From the NCBI RefSeq assembly GCF_947499695.1, contig NZ_CANMPQ010000002.1:434001-498000 (forward strand): DNA of 64,000 nucleotides, in the 5' to 3' direction. The stretch comes from an uncultured Allomuricauda sp. (GTDB lineage: Bacteria > Bacteroidota > Bacteroidia > Flavobacteriales > Flavobacteriaceae). The notes under the pieces are model-generated. The model had not been told where the DNA came from. It ran no database searches and saw only the letters and a program-made list of their open reading frames with translations. Both the position numbers and the translations under genes were made by a program. Below are positions 26,502-36,182 of the stretch, piece after piece. The number at the start of each line of letters is the position of its first letter. Positions within the stretch are counted from its first letter, which is position 1.

Positions 26502-26570
26502 CCTAAATTTCTTTATTGCCCTATTGGTTTTTATAATTCAACCCCATGTTCTGCCATTTTCAATAATCTA

Positions 26571-28484
26571 CTAACAATAACTAATGTATGTTTCCAATTC
26601 TATGCTTTTAACAACTTCTAGATTTATGCAAATAGTCTTTGTTTTTTGTTTTAGGTTGTATTTCGGGGAAAACCACCCCATTGGAACTTGGTCATCGCCA
26701 TCGAATATTTTTGCATTGCAAAATTCATTGTTTTTAAGTTCTAATTCGGCATCAAGATGTTTTATTTTAATACTATTTCCGTCGTGTCCCATTTGAGCAT
26801 CTGGGTGAACATGAAAAAAAATACTCGCTATGACTTCTTCGTCATTTTCCTTCTCAAGGGAATCCAAAATAACCACCTGGCCTTCTTTCCTATTAAGAGT
26901 AACAACTCTTTGGTGAATGACTCCCTGATTTAAAAAAGCAGTATGCTTTCCGGAACAAGTTGATTTTTTGCTTGAAAAAGAAACTGTGGCTTCTGGGGCC
27001 TTAGGTTTGGCGATCCAACTCATTCTATTGTTCATCACCGCATGATGCTGGCCATTGATGCTTATGGTATTGTGCGCCGTAATTCCCCTAAAATAATCGC
27101 GCCAGAAAGACTCTCTTGAATGATATTGATAAGTTCCTGGATCTATAATAAATGCCAATCCATGTTGTTGTAAGGTGAAATGTAACATATCTGAATGCCC
27201 ATGCGCGGAAGAAACGTTGTCTCCCATCTCTCCAACATCAAAACTTAGTTTTATTCCATGCATATGGTCATACATAAAACAGTAACCAGAAGATTTAAAA
27301 AAGGTGTCGACTAGGGCGCTCTTCTTTTCAGAAACGTGAAAGCTTTCCCCAAAAATTAGGTAATTTCTAAAATCAATTGTGTTGGAAGAGTTATAGGAAC
27401 TTTCATAAAGATGGTTGGATGATGCCAGTTGTGACTTGTATAAAGAAAAATTATTTACAAAATAGGGTTCTATAACATACCCTTCGTCACTATCTCCAAA
27501 AACAGTCTCAATATCATGGTAGGTCACATGCTCTATGAACTCGAACATTTTTTTATGTCTATTTTCAATCTCTGCCGGAATCTGGATGCCTATTCCACTC
27601 AAAAAGTGCAATGCAATCAACAATTGATCTGTTACTTCGGCATGATATCTGGTGCTCAGTTCCATATGCACCCCATCCTTGTTGACTTGGGACATAACTT
27701 CCCTAAACAATAAGGTTTTCCATTTATTTCGCTCTTTTTGACCGAACACGCAATACGTGCTTATTGCCACAAGACCCATCAGTTCGGCTGTTAAATGATT
27801 GTTGGCCGAAGAGTAAAGCGATAAATGATTTTTTAAAAATTGATAATTAAACGAGAGCAGCGAAAGTAATTCCTTTTCCAGTTTGTCGGGAAATTTATCG
27901 GCTTGCTTAAGAGCCATGTGAGAATATATCAGGTTTACGCTCCTAATGGCCACTTCGATGCCTGACGTCCAGTTAATAGATTTGAGATATGGGTTTTGGG
28001 CGTTCCAGGTGGTCAGGGTCGCTTGTATGCCATTTAAATACTCATCTTCTTTACTCTCCAGATACTTAAGTGACAGAAAAGGCAAAAAATGTAACCTGGA
28101 AAGTTCTGAAACAATTTTGACATCACCATTTTTCTTAAAATCCTGTCTATTTAGCGAACCATAATATTTAATTGGAGAAGATATTTCGTTGTGAAAATCC
28201 TTTCGCCAATCTTTTATTTTTAGAATATCAACTTCAACATTAAAGAAATTATAACGAGTTGAAATTGGTGACACCTCAAATAATTTTTCCAGGCTGTCGA
28301 CACTATATCTGATTATTTCAAAATTGCTATCGGCTTTTAATGGTTTAGGTGTTTGCCTTGCTTGCACTCGTCCGAAAATCTTTGACTGAAGGGCCTGTGG
28401 AAGCCTATAAAAAATGACCTCCTCAAAGTCCATAAGTTTTAGTCTATTGTAATACCATCTTAGTTTTGCTATCATGGGGTTCAA
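26571..28484 (-). CDS. Heparinase II/III family protein
   Basis: 637 residues. An N-terminal helical alpha/alpha-toroid part with SSANNHLTAELMGL near 240-253 and STRYHAEVTDQL near 277 is followed by the beta-sandwich Heparinase_II/III domain, with SSAHGHSDMLHF, FIIDPGTYQY and RDYFRGITAHNTISI (about 435-490). The His and Tyr residues are those of polysaccharide lyases of this group. It lacks a clear signal peptide, as is usual for copies inside exopolysaccharide operons. There it may trim or modify the polymer, or act as an epimerase-like enzyme; this is inferred. Confidence 0.85.
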   Translation of the reverse strand: MNPMIAKLRWYYNRLKLMDFEEVIFYRLPQALQSKIFGRVQARQTPKPLKADSNFEIIRYSVDSLEKLFEVSPISTRYNFFNVEVDILKIKDWRKDFHNEISSPIKYYGSLNRQDFKKNGDVKIVSELSRLHFLPFLSLKYLESKEDEYLNGIQATLTTWNAQNPYLKSINWTSGIEVAIRSVNLIYSHMALKQADKFPDKLEKELLSLLSFNYQFLKNHLSLYSSANNHLTAELMGLVAISTYCVFGQKERNKWKTLLFREVMSQVNKDGVHMELSTRYHAEVTDQLLIALHFLSGIGIQIPAEIENRHKKMFEFIEHVTYHDIETVFGDSDEGYVIEPYFVNNFSLYKSQLASSNHLYESSYNSSNTIDFRNYLIFGESFHVSEKKSALVDTFFKSSGYCFMYDHMHGIKLSFDVGEMGDNVSSAHGHSDMLHFTLQQHGLAFIIDPGTYQYHSRESFWRDYFRGITAHNTISINGQHHAVMNNRMSWIAKPKAPEATVSFSSKKSTCSGKHTAFLNQGVIHQRVVTLNRKEGQVVILDSLEKENDEEVIASIFFHVHPDAQMGHDGNSIKIKHLDAELELKNNEFCNAKIFDGDDQVPMGWFSPKYNLKQKTKTICINLEVVKSIELETYISYC

Positions 28485-29524
28485 GAAAAAATGGACTTAA
28501 ATTGAGTTACTACGTATTCCTTGGAATAGCTTCTTTTTATTATTGATGTAGGCTCGTAACTCCCTTTTTTTGTAAGGAAATTTTCCATTGCCTCGGTATA
28601 AGCATGTTTTATAGATGAATTGTACTTTTCTCCAGAAATACCTGGCACGATAAATTTTTTAAGTGCGAAATCATCTGGTCCTATAACCGGAACTCCACAA
28701 CTCATAGCTTCTAAACCTACCAAACCAAGACTTTCGCTTTTTGTAGGAAAAAAAAGGACGTCAATTTTTGCGTAAAATTTGGGCATTTCCGTTTTTTTAT
28801 AAGTTCCGTGCATCACCACATTATGAAAAGATTTTATTTGATCAAGATATTTTTCCTGATGCTTTCCAAAATTAATAATGTGAAATTCGATGTTATTAGA
28901 ACGGTATTTTTTTAGAACATAAATCAGGTCCTCTACACCTTTGTTATAATCAATGCCCGATGCAAAACCCACTGAAGTCTTTTTATTAGAGGTTTTGTAA
29001 TCAGATTGTGGACAAAAAAGCTTGGTATCCACCCCTCCGCTTGGAGAAACTATGAAGGTGGAATTTCTAAGTTTGGATATAGTTTCCTTTACTTTGGTCT
29101 TAAAATATTCGGAAGGAGCAATATAGGTATAACTGGGCAACATGAGTTTATATGACATTATGTTGGCAGCCTTGGCCATAAAACTTGTGGGTATGATATC
29201 CCCTCCATGGAAATTGATGACCACTCTTTTTATTCTTCTTAAATGGATGGTCAAAGGAATAAAGTAAGTGGCAAAATGATGAATGTAAACATAATCATAT
29301 TGGCCATACTTTTTGAAAACCAAAATCCTCAGATAAAAGTTAAAATATGCGTATGCTTTTTGCAATTTGCTGTTATAATCTGAATTAAGAACCAATCTAT
29401 CCACAATCAAACCCGCTTCCAGCAGGCAGTCTTCAATTGCCTTTATGTAATTTCCTCGTTTGGGATAATTTTTCGTAGGATAGGCATTATTTATCAGCAA
29501 GATTTTTTTTGTTTCTTTCTCCAT
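28481..29524 (-). CDS. Glycosyltransferase family 4
   Basis: 347 residues, GT-B fold. KILLINNAYPTKNYPKRG opens the N-terminal domain. The C-terminal donor-binding domain shows SVGFASGIDYNKGVEDLI near 186-203 and the conserved PTKSESLGLVGLEAMSCGVPVIG near 257-279 with its Glu motif. It is the only GT4 in the operon, so the repeat unit is probably short. It starts 38 bases inside the end of the preceding ligase-like gene, so translation may be coupled. Confidence 0.92.
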   Translation of the reverse strand: MEKETKKILLINNAYPTKNYPKRGNYIKAIEDCLLEAGLIVDRLVLNSDYNSKLQKAYAYFNFYLRILVFKKYGQYDYVYIHHFATYFIPLTIHLRRIKRVVINFHGGDIIPTSFMAKAANIMSYKLMLPSYTYIAPSEYFKTKVKETISKLRNSTFIVSPSGGVDTKLFCPQSDYKTSNKKTSVGFASGIDYNKGVEDLIYVLKKYRSNNIEFHIINFGKHQEKYLDQIKSFHNVVMHGTYKKTEMPKFYAKIDVLFFPTKSESLGLVGLEAMSCGVPVIGPDDFALKKFIVPGISGEKYNSSIKHAYTEAMENFLTKKGSYEPTSIIKRSYSKEYVVTQFKSIFS

Positions 29525-30716
29525 TTTTTTGGAATACCGAAATGTTATTTGTCAAAAATAATACCGTTAAAAGGCTAAATATAACAATTCCCTTGTTCCT
29601 TGATAAATATGATTCTGAAAGGCAGGAAAGGTAAAAGAGCAAAAAGCAAAGTAACAGTAGCCATTGTCTATTCTTCATCAAAATGTAAAGGCTATATAAC
29701 ACCATAAATATGAAAACAGAAAACCCTAAAAGGCCATTGACACTTAAATAATTAAAATACTGATTGTGGGAGTTATACGTATATTTATATGCCGAGGTAT
29801 GTCCTATTTTTCGATACCCATCTAACCGTTCATATCTAATCCTATCCGGACCAACACCGAAGAAAGGGGACGACTTGAATATCTCCCAGGAAACCCTGTT
29901 AAGTTTTATTCTATTCGCAACATCCGAGTTTTCAGAATTAATTAGCAGTCTTTGAAAATTATAAGACTCCTTATTGAATATTGTCAGTAAAGCTGATGAT
30001 AGAACCAAAAGCACCAAAAACATCTTTAGGTGTTTATTTTTTAGCATTACTATAATTAAAAGAACCAAAAAAATAAACAAGGGAGCCCTTGCAAATAGCA
30101 TTAGATTATAAATAAAGGAAAGGACGATCAATCCATTTAACAAAATCGGATTTATTTTAATCTTTGAGCGGTAATATATTACTCCCAGCAATCCAATCGC
30201 AATTCCAAGTGAAAAGTACACATGGTGTAATGCTACGTAATCTGACAAATATTCTCTGTTGTAATTGAGTAAAAGATATTCGTAAAAGGTTTTCGTGTCA
30301 TTTGTAACTAAAAAAATAAACAGAGAAACCACCTCAAGCGATAGTATGCCTAAAAATAGGGCTGTAAAAACTTGAGTCTTAAGCTTTCGTATAGATTCAT
30401 AATCTACTAAGCACAGAAAAGGGAGTAAGAAAAAAGTAATGTTTTTTTCAACCTCCTTTAGCCCATAGTATTCGAACCCAAATATTATGAACGCAGAAAG
30501 CGCAATCAAACCAGGGATAGCTCCAAAAGAATATGCTTTCCAAAAAGAATATCTTGTCAAGGTTGACTTGGGTCTTTCAAAAATAAATAAAAGAACATAT
30601 ATAGCTAGGACGGAACTGGTGACATCCATTGGATAAAAAAGCAAAAAAACATAGGTCAGAAAAGCCAAGTTTCTGTAGCCATGTTCTTCGATGAAAGAGG
30701 AAAAAATATCTTTCAT
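29487..30716 (-). CDS. O-antigen ligase/polymerase-like membrane protein (second copy)
   Basis: 409 residues, about twelve hydrophobic helices. The loop motif SSPFFGVGPDRIRY and the partner motif SHNQYFNYLSVNGLLG are close in type and spacing to the copy encoded at 24481, although the sequences are diverged. The two are probably ancient paralogues with separate jobs, for example polymerase and ligase. Its ATG overlaps the stop of the LamG lipoprotein by one base, and its 3' end overlaps the GT4 gene by 38 bases. Confidence 0.85.
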   Translation of the reverse strand: MKDIFSSFIEEHGYRNLAFLTYVFLLFYPMDVTSSVLAIYVLLFIFERPKSTLTRYSFWKAYSFGAIPGLIALSAFIIFGFEYYGLKEVEKNITFFLLPFLCLVDYESIRKLKTQVFTALFLGILSLEVVSLFIFLVTNDTKTFYEYLLLNYNREYLSDYVALHHVYFSLGIAIGLLGVIYYRSKIKINPILLNGLIVLSFIYNLMLFARAPLFIFLVLLIIVMLKNKHLKMFLVLLVLSSALLTIFNKESYNFQRLLINSENSDVANRIKLNRVSWEIFKSSPFFGVGPDRIRYERLDGYRKIGHTSAYKYTYNSHNQYFNYLSVNGLLGFSVFIFMVLYSLYILMKNRQWLLLLCFLLFYLSCLSESYLSRNKGIVIFSLLTVLFLTNNISVFQKNGERNKKNLADK

Positions 30717-31387
30717 TAATTTAAAGGGTAGTTCTGAATCAAAGTCAAATTCATAAGTAAAATTATATCTTCCTTTTCAAGAATCTTAGAAAAGATATAA
30801 AATTGACGCAATTCGCCTTTTAAAAAATACTTGTTTACCAAATTATCTACCGTATACCCAATCCTCAATGTCATATCTCCCTTAAAATCAATATTAATCT
30901 TTTCCTCAAGGTACTTTTCTCCATCAGTATAGATAGTTAGTACTTTTGTAATACTGGAATATGTACAGGATACAAAGTATTTTTCATTAAGGTCCAAGGT
31001 TGGCAACTCTAAAAACCTTTTAGAAAAGTCATTTTTAAAATAGTAATTTTTTTTTCTGAAATCTTTTCTCCTAGCTAGTACAGAAAGTCTTTGCTTAGAA
31101 ACCATTATCGTTAGAAGACTTTCTCGTAACTCATCCGTATTTGATAAATTCAGACTAAAAAGCACTCCATTTTCAGAATAGTTGCGGGAATGCATCCAAA
31201 AGGCAACTGTGAAACCGGTTTTATTAAAATCAACCAAGTTGCTATTCTTGTCTTTCGAAAAATTCTCTGCGAGTTCCTTTTTGAAGATGGCCTCATTGGT
31301 GTCAACAAAAACCTTAAGATTGTTCCTTTTTTGTGGCAAACACCCCAAAAACATGATTATGACCGTAAGAACATACGCTTTCTTCAT
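30716..31387 (-). CDS. LamG-like (concanavalin A-like) lipoprotein
   Basis: 223 residues. A signal peptide ends in lipobox FLGC, so Cys16 is probably lipidated. The rest fits a LamG/concanavalin-type jelly roll: NKTGFTVAFWMHSRNYSENG near 55-75, KYFVSCTYSSITKVLTIYTDG near 135-155, and a closing GELRQFYIFSKILEKEDI strand and helix. Such domains bind carbohydrate, so it may hold the polysaccharide at the cell surface. It lies between two polymerase/ligase-like genes and is part of the operon. Confidence 0.7.
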   Translation of the reverse strand: MKKAYVLTVIIMFLGCLPQKRNNLKVFVDTNEAIFKKELAENFSKDKNSNLVDFNKTGFTVAFWMHSRNYSENGVLFSLNLSNTDELRESLLTIMVSKQRLSVLARRKDFRKKNYYFKNDFSKRFLELPTLDLNEKYFVSCTYSSITKVLTIYTDGEKYLEEKINIDFKGDMTLRIGYTVDNLVNKYFLKGELRQFYIFSKILEKEDIILLMNLTLIQNYPLN

Positions 31388-31391
31388 GGAT

Positions 31392-32693
31392 TCACAGTTC
31401 TCTTTTTATCAATCCAACAAAAGGCCATGAAAACATAAAAAAGACAAGGGCCAAAAGAAAAGTAGGAGAAAATGGTGCCCCTCCATGGATCCAAGTAATT
31501 TCGAAAGAAACAATATACATATAAAGCATATGCGCATATATGGAATATCTTGCCTTTAGGTCAAAAGTATAGTTCAAGTACCCTAGGATAACTCCCAAAA
31601 AACAAATTCCAATAATTCCAAAATCAATGTAAAATGGAGCTATAATCGTCCCTGTTTTTGTATTGTCCGTTGGGGCCTTGACTATGTTGTTGTATATATA
31701 TCCGTAGTTTCTTTGTTTTCCTGGTAAAAAGGTAGATATATGTTCCAAAAAATACTTTCCCTTTCCATAATCACCATTTAAGTTTTCTCTAATCTGCTGA
31801 AATATTTGAGGCCCCTCTCTTATAGTATGTATTATAGGTGAAAGTAGAAGATACTTTCTGGGGAGTTCTTCCTTATCCATTATTTCATAGTAATGGTCAA
31901 TGCCATACTCAGTTACATCACGATGCAATTTTAGTAGATTGATACAAAAAAATAAAAGTGCAAATAGAATAAGAATCTTCTTTAAGTTCCTTCTAAAAAA
32001 ATCCGTTTTGGCAACGTTAAAAAATAGAATGATAAGTATGAAAACAATTGACGTCCTATATGCGGACAATATTGCACATACGACAAACAAACCCAGTAAC
32101 ATCTTATTGGATCTTGTGGGTTTTAAAACCACTTTATAATAAGCTAAAAAAATAGCTATTATGTATATTAACCTGAACAATGGCTTGCTTCCCTTTCGAG
32201 CACCTGATCCAGAGAACAATGGAACACCTCCAATCTGCATCCAGTCAATCAAAACACTCAACAACCCGAGCAAAACAATCGTGCCAAGCATAAAATAAGA
32301 TGCTTTTTCGGTAAAAACACTTTTGAAATTCAGTTTCCTTTTAGTTACCACGGTAGCTAAACTTAAAACTGTATATGTGAGCATTATAAAAAACACAAAC
32401 AGCATAAAATAGAGTTCATTATTGAAATCGACATGAGACCCTCTTTTAATGAAGTTTATTCCTCCCATAAAACCATACGCTAGCGAAACAAATGGAATAA
32501 ATAGATAGGGCTTAAACAATTTTTTCTGAAAGACTACTAGGAAGCAAACAATCAATCCAATACACATTCCTTGAACTAATATCTTGTGGTCCACAGTAAA
32601 CCCAAATACTGATATCAGATAAAAAGAAACAAGACAGAAGAACAATAAAGCTGTTACTGTTATTAAGTTAGTCTGTGCCTTGTCCAAAATCAT
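31392..32693 (-). CDS. Wzy-like polysaccharide repeat-unit polymerase
   Basis: 433 residues with about ten to twelve hydrophobic helices and a large soluble loop (about 255-340) with charged and aromatic residues. It resembles the oligosaccharide repeat unit polymerase family, distinct from the WaaL-type proteins encoded at 24481 and 29487. It is overlapped by four bases by the flippase, the usual neighbour of a Wzy protein. Polymerase function is inferred from topology and position, because this family is too diverse for a single motif. Confidence 0.75.
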   Translation of the reverse strand: MILDKAQTNLITVTALLFFCLVSFYLISVFGFTVDHKILVQGMCIGLIVCFLVVFQKKLFKPYLFIPFVSLAYGFMGGINFIKRGSHVDFNNELYFMLFVFFIMLTYTVLSLATVVTKRKLNFKSVFTEKASYFMLGTIVLLGLLSVLIDWMQIGGVPLFSGSGARKGSKPLFRLIYIIAIFLAYYKVVLKPTRSNKMLLGLFVVCAILSAYRTSIVFILIILFFNVAKTDFFRRNLKKILILFALLFFCINLLKLHRDVTEYGIDHYYEIMDKEELPRKYLLLSPIIHTIREGPQIFQQIRENLNGDYGKGKYFLEHISTFLPGKQRNYGYIYNNIVKAPTDNTKTGTIIAPFYIDFGIIGICFLGVILGYLNYTFDLKARYSIYAHMLYMYIVSFEITWIHGGAPFSPTFLLALVFFMFSWPFVGLIKREL

Positions 32694-33976
32694 TTAAAAT
32701 TGTAATACGTTTTAAGTTTCAGTTTTTTCTTTATGTATTTACTTCCCATAATGTTCCAAACCATCATGCCCAGTGCGCTCCCAATGGCAACCCCCACTAC
32801 CCCAAGAAAATTTACCAATGCCACACTAAACAAAATGTTTATTGCCAAAGAAATGGTTATATAGTGTTGAAGTTTTTTTTGATTCCCTGTCATTTGGAAA
32901 ATTGGCCCTACCGGGCCGGTAACGATATTGGTAAATTGTGCAATTAGTAAAATTCGCAGAACGTTTTCCCCTAAAACATACTCATCGCCAAAAAATCCAA
33001 GAAAACTAGTTGGAAAACAAAATAATATCAAAAATATGGGAAAGCTAAACAAAAAGATGATTTTTGAAGAGAATGAAATCGTTTCGCTAAGTTGTTTATG
33101 ATTTTTGTCCTTGTAAAAAGCCGCAATTTTAGGAGTTGCTATTGTCGCAACGGCATTATATACAAATGAAACCGCAGTTGCAATCTTAATCGCAGTACTG
33201 TATATGCCTATCATCTCTTCCGATTCGTAGAACCCTAAAATAAAAATATCGCTCCAGCCCATTATCATAACTATTGCTGAGGAAATCATCATAGGGTATG
33301 ATTCTGAAATGATGTATGCGGTTTTATACAAGTCGGTGGATTGATTACCAAACTTTCTAAGAACAAACAAAACGTGGGTAACAATTACAATCGCTACCAA
33401 TGATAGTCCCAATAAATAGGACAAAATAGGAGCTTCCAAAAGTTGAGTTGATAATATGTAGAACGTTAGGATGGTCAGCAAAGGGGCCAAAAACTTTGCA
33501 AAATGAAAGTACAGGCCAAAAATTATAATCTTCTTTTGGCCTTTAAAATAGCTTCCCGTTACATCTATAATGGATAAAAATGGTATCGCGAGGGCCGCAA
33601 TTTTTATACTGCTTTCAATGTCCGGTTTACTGTACATTTTGGATATTAATGGGGCAAGCAGGTAGATACCGGCGCAGACAATTAATGAACTAATTAAAAC
33701 TACCTGTAACGATTTTAGGTAAACCTTCTTTTTCAATCGGAGGGACGATATACTAGCGACCCATTTGACCAATGCTGTCTCAACCCCAAGTTTGGCAACC
33801 ATTGTACCAATCGATAGAAACAAAAAAGAAATAGAAAAAATTCCTTGTATCTTTGGGCCAAATTTATTGGCCACTACCCAAATAAACATAAACCCCAAGC
33901 CATACCCTAAGATCCGAATCAAAAATACACCGGCTCCTTTGATTAGTATCTCCTTTTTATTTGAACCGACACTCAT
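32690..33976 (-). CDS. Wzx-like polysaccharide flippase
   Basis: 428 residues, about twelve to fourteen hydrophobic helices, MATE/MVF-like. The N-terminal segment GAGVFLIRILGYGLGFMFIWVVA and the central MIMGWSDIFILGFYESEEMIGIYSTA (near 240-265) are typical of Wzx and PST-family exporters that flip lipid-linked repeat units across the inner membrane. It lies 38 bases after cysN and overlaps the polymerase gene by four bases. Confidence 0.88.
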   Translation of the reverse strand: MSVGSNKKEILIKGAGVFLIRILGYGLGFMFIWVVANKFGPKIQGIFSISFLFLSIGTMVAKLGVETALVKWVASISSLRLKKKVYLKSLQVVLISSLIVCAGIYLLAPLISKMYSKPDIESSIKIAALAIPFLSIIDVTGSYFKGQKKIIIFGLYFHFAKFLAPLLTILTFYILSTQLLEAPILSYLLGLSLVAIVIVTHVLFVLRKFGNQSTDLYKTAYIISESYPMMISSAIVMIMGWSDIFILGFYESEEMIGIYSTAIKIATAVSFVYNAVATIATPKIAAFYKDKNHKQLSETISFSSKIIFLFSFPIFLILFCFPTSFLGFFGDEYVLGENVLRILLIAQFTNIVTGPVGPIFQMTGNQKKLQHYITISLAINILFSVALVNFLGVVGVAIGSALGMMVWNIMGSKYIKKKLKLKTYYNFK

Positions 33977-34014
33977 TGAGTAAGACTTTTGTCCTAAATA
34001 CTTTGCAGTGAAAT

Positions 34015-35268
34015 CTAAACCACCATTCCCGCAGCCACCGTTTCATTAGTGCTCTCGTCTACCAATATAAAACTTCCAGTGGTTCGGTTCTCCCTATAAG
34101 CATCAACCAATAATGGCTTGGTAGTCCTTATTTTTACCTTGCAAATATCATTCATTCCCAGTTGTATATCTTCAGGCTTACGATTCAACGTATTGATGTC
34201 AATTTTATAGATTACTTCTTTGATCATAGCCTTTTGCTCGTTGGATGTGTGTCTGATGGTATATTTTGCCCTTGGTTTGGCAGGGTCATTGTGCAACCAA
34301 CAGAGCATCGCCTCAACATCTTGTCTAGGTTCAGGTTTATTGTTTGATCGTGCAATCATATCTCCACGACTTATATCAATCTCATCTTCCAGTGTGATGG
34401 AAACGGACATGGGCGCAAAAGCTTCATCCAATTCCTCCTCATTAACGTCAATGGATTTTATTTTTGACGTAAATCCTGAAGGTAAAACGGTTACCTCATC
34501 CCCTTTCCGAAACACTCCGCTGGCAACACGCCCTGCATACCCACGATAGTCACGATATTGCTCACTTTGCGGGCGCAATACAGTTTGAACCGGGAACCTT
34601 GCATCCACTTTATTAATGTCACTGCTGATGTGCATGGTCTCCAACGTATGAAGCATAGGAGCTCCTTGGTACCAATGCATATTCTCAGAGCGGTTTACCA
34701 CATTATCTCCTAGCAATGCACTGATTGGAATAAAGCGAACATCTTTCACCAATAATTTAGAGGAAAACTCCTCAAACTGAGTTATAACCTTATTATAAGC
34801 TTCCTCTTTAAAATCGACCAAATCCATTTTGTTGACACAAACTATAATGTGTGGGATTTGTAGCAATGAAGCAATAAATGCATGTCTTTTAGTTTGCTCG
34901 ATTACACCGTGCCTTGCATCCACCAAAATGATAGCTGCATTAGCGGTGGAGGCACCGGTAACCATGTTTCGGGTATATTGGATATGACCAGGAGTATCGG
35001 CAATGATAAACTTCCTTTTGGGTGTGGTAAAGTAGCGATATGCTACATCTATAGTAATTCCTTGCTCACGTTCATCCCTTAGGCCATCTGTAAAAAGTGC
35101 CAAGTCCACCCCTTCGTGGCCTTTTTGCTTACTGGTGTTTTCAATGGCTTCCAATTGATCTTCAAAAATGGATTTGGAATCATATAAGAGGCGCCCGATA
35201 AGAGTGCTCTTTCCATCATCTACACTTCCGGCGGTCGTAAAACGCAATAACTGATTGTTGTCTAACAT
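34015..35268 (-). CDS. cysN: Sulfate adenylyltransferase GTPase subunit
   Basis: 417 residues, a translation-factor-like GTPase. The P-loop is AGSVDDGKSTLIGRL at 14-28, followed by DTPGH near 90 and CVNKMD near 146. Beta-barrel domains follow from about 220, ending in an APS-synthase regulatory part. It is a little shorter than E. coli CysN. With CysD it makes APS from ATP and sulfate, using GTP hydrolysis. It sits in the polysaccharide operon next to cysD (gap 8) rather than beside sulfite reductase genes. Confidence 0.96.
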   Translation of the reverse strand: MLDNNQLLRFTTAGSVDDGKSTLIGRLLYDSKSIFEDQLEAIENTSKQKGHEGVDLALFTDGLRDEREQGITIDVAYRYFTTPKRKFIIADTPGHIQYTRNMVTGASTANAAIILVDARHGVIEQTKRHAFIASLLQIPHIIVCVNKMDLVDFKEEAYNKVITQFEEFSSKLLVKDVRFIPISALLGDNVVNRSENMHWYQGAPMLHTLETMHISSDINKVDARFPVQTVLRPQSEQYRDYRGYAGRVASGVFRKGDEVTVLPSGFTSKIKSIDVNEEELDEAFAPMSVSITLEDEIDISRGDMIARSNNKPEPRQDVEAMLCWLHNDPAKPRAKYTIRHTSNEQKAMIKEVIYKIDINTLNRKPEDIQLGMNDICKVKIRTTKPLLVDAYRENRTTGSFILVDESTNETVAAGMVV

Positions 35269-35276
35269 CTTTGTGC

Positions 35277-36182
35277 TTAAAAATATCCTTGTTTCTTTCT
35301 GTCTTCCATAGCTGTTTCAGAACGCTTGTCGTCACTTCTGTTCCCTCTTTCGGTCTGGCGCATGGCCGCTACTTCTTGGGCAATTTTTTCCACGGTATCG
35401 GCATCGGATTCTATTCCGCCAGTTATAGTGATGTCTCCAAGTGTTCTAAATCGAATTTTCTTGGTTTCGATTTTCTCGCTCCCATCCAATTGTAGGAATT
35501 CGGAATTCGGAATCCAAGAACTATTTCTCCATACCACCTCACGTTCATGTGCAAAATAAAGCGATGGGATTTCTATGTTTTCCCGTTTGATATAGTTCCA
35601 AACATCCATTTCTGTCCAATTGCTAATGGGAAATGCCCTGAAGTGTTCTCCCTCAAAATGTTTTCCGTTGAAAAGGTTCCATAATTCTGGCCTTTGGTTT
35701 TTTGGGTCCCATTGACCAAAATCATCCCGATGCGAAAAGAAGCGTTCTTTGGCCCTTGCCTTTTCTTCATCCCTGCGGCCACCTCCAATAGCACAATCCA
35801 CTTTGTTGCCTTCAATGGCATCTAAAAGAGTTGTAATCTGAAGAGCGTTTCTAGTAGCGTTCTTTCCTTTTTCCTCGGCGACCCTTCCGGTGTCAATGGA
35901 TTCTTGAACGGACCCAACTATTAACCTAACTCCAAGGGAAGTGATGAGATCATCCCTAAATCTTATCGTCTCAGGAAAATTGTGTCCGGTATCCACATGC
36001 ATCAATGCAAAGGGGATTTTGCTTGGGAAGAATGCCTTTTTTGCCAAATGCGTTACTACTATGGAATCTTTACCTCCTGAAAACAAAATCACAGGGTTTT
36101 GGAATTGCGCCCATACTTCCCGAAGTATATATATGGCCTCGGACTCCAATTCATCCAAATAGTTCAAATAATATTTACTCAT
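35277..36182 (-). CDS. cysD: Sulfate adenylyltransferase catalytic subunit
   Basis: 301 residues, the normal CysD length. The PP-loop SGGKDSIVVTHLA near 34-46 binds ATP, and later HVDTGHNFPET, CAIGGGRRDEEKARAKER and RAFPISNWTEMDVWNYI are as expected. It forms APS with CysN. It overlaps cysC by eight bases and is followed by cysN after eight bases, so the three are translated from one transcript. Confidence 0.97.
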   Translation of the reverse strand: MSKYYLNYLDELESEAIYILREVWAQFQNPVILFSGGKDSIVVTHLAKKAFFPSKIPFALMHVDTGHNFPETIRFRDDLITSLGVRLIVGSVQESIDTGRVAEEKGKNATRNALQITTLLDAIEGNKVDCAIGGGRRDEEKARAKERFFSHRDDFGQWDPKNQRPELWNLFNGKHFEGEHFRAFPISNWTEMDVWNYIKRENIEIPSLYFAHEREVVWRNSSWIPNSEFLQLDGSEKIETKKIRFRTLGDITITGGIESDADTVEKIAQEVAAMRQTERGNRSDDKRSETAMEDRKKQGYF

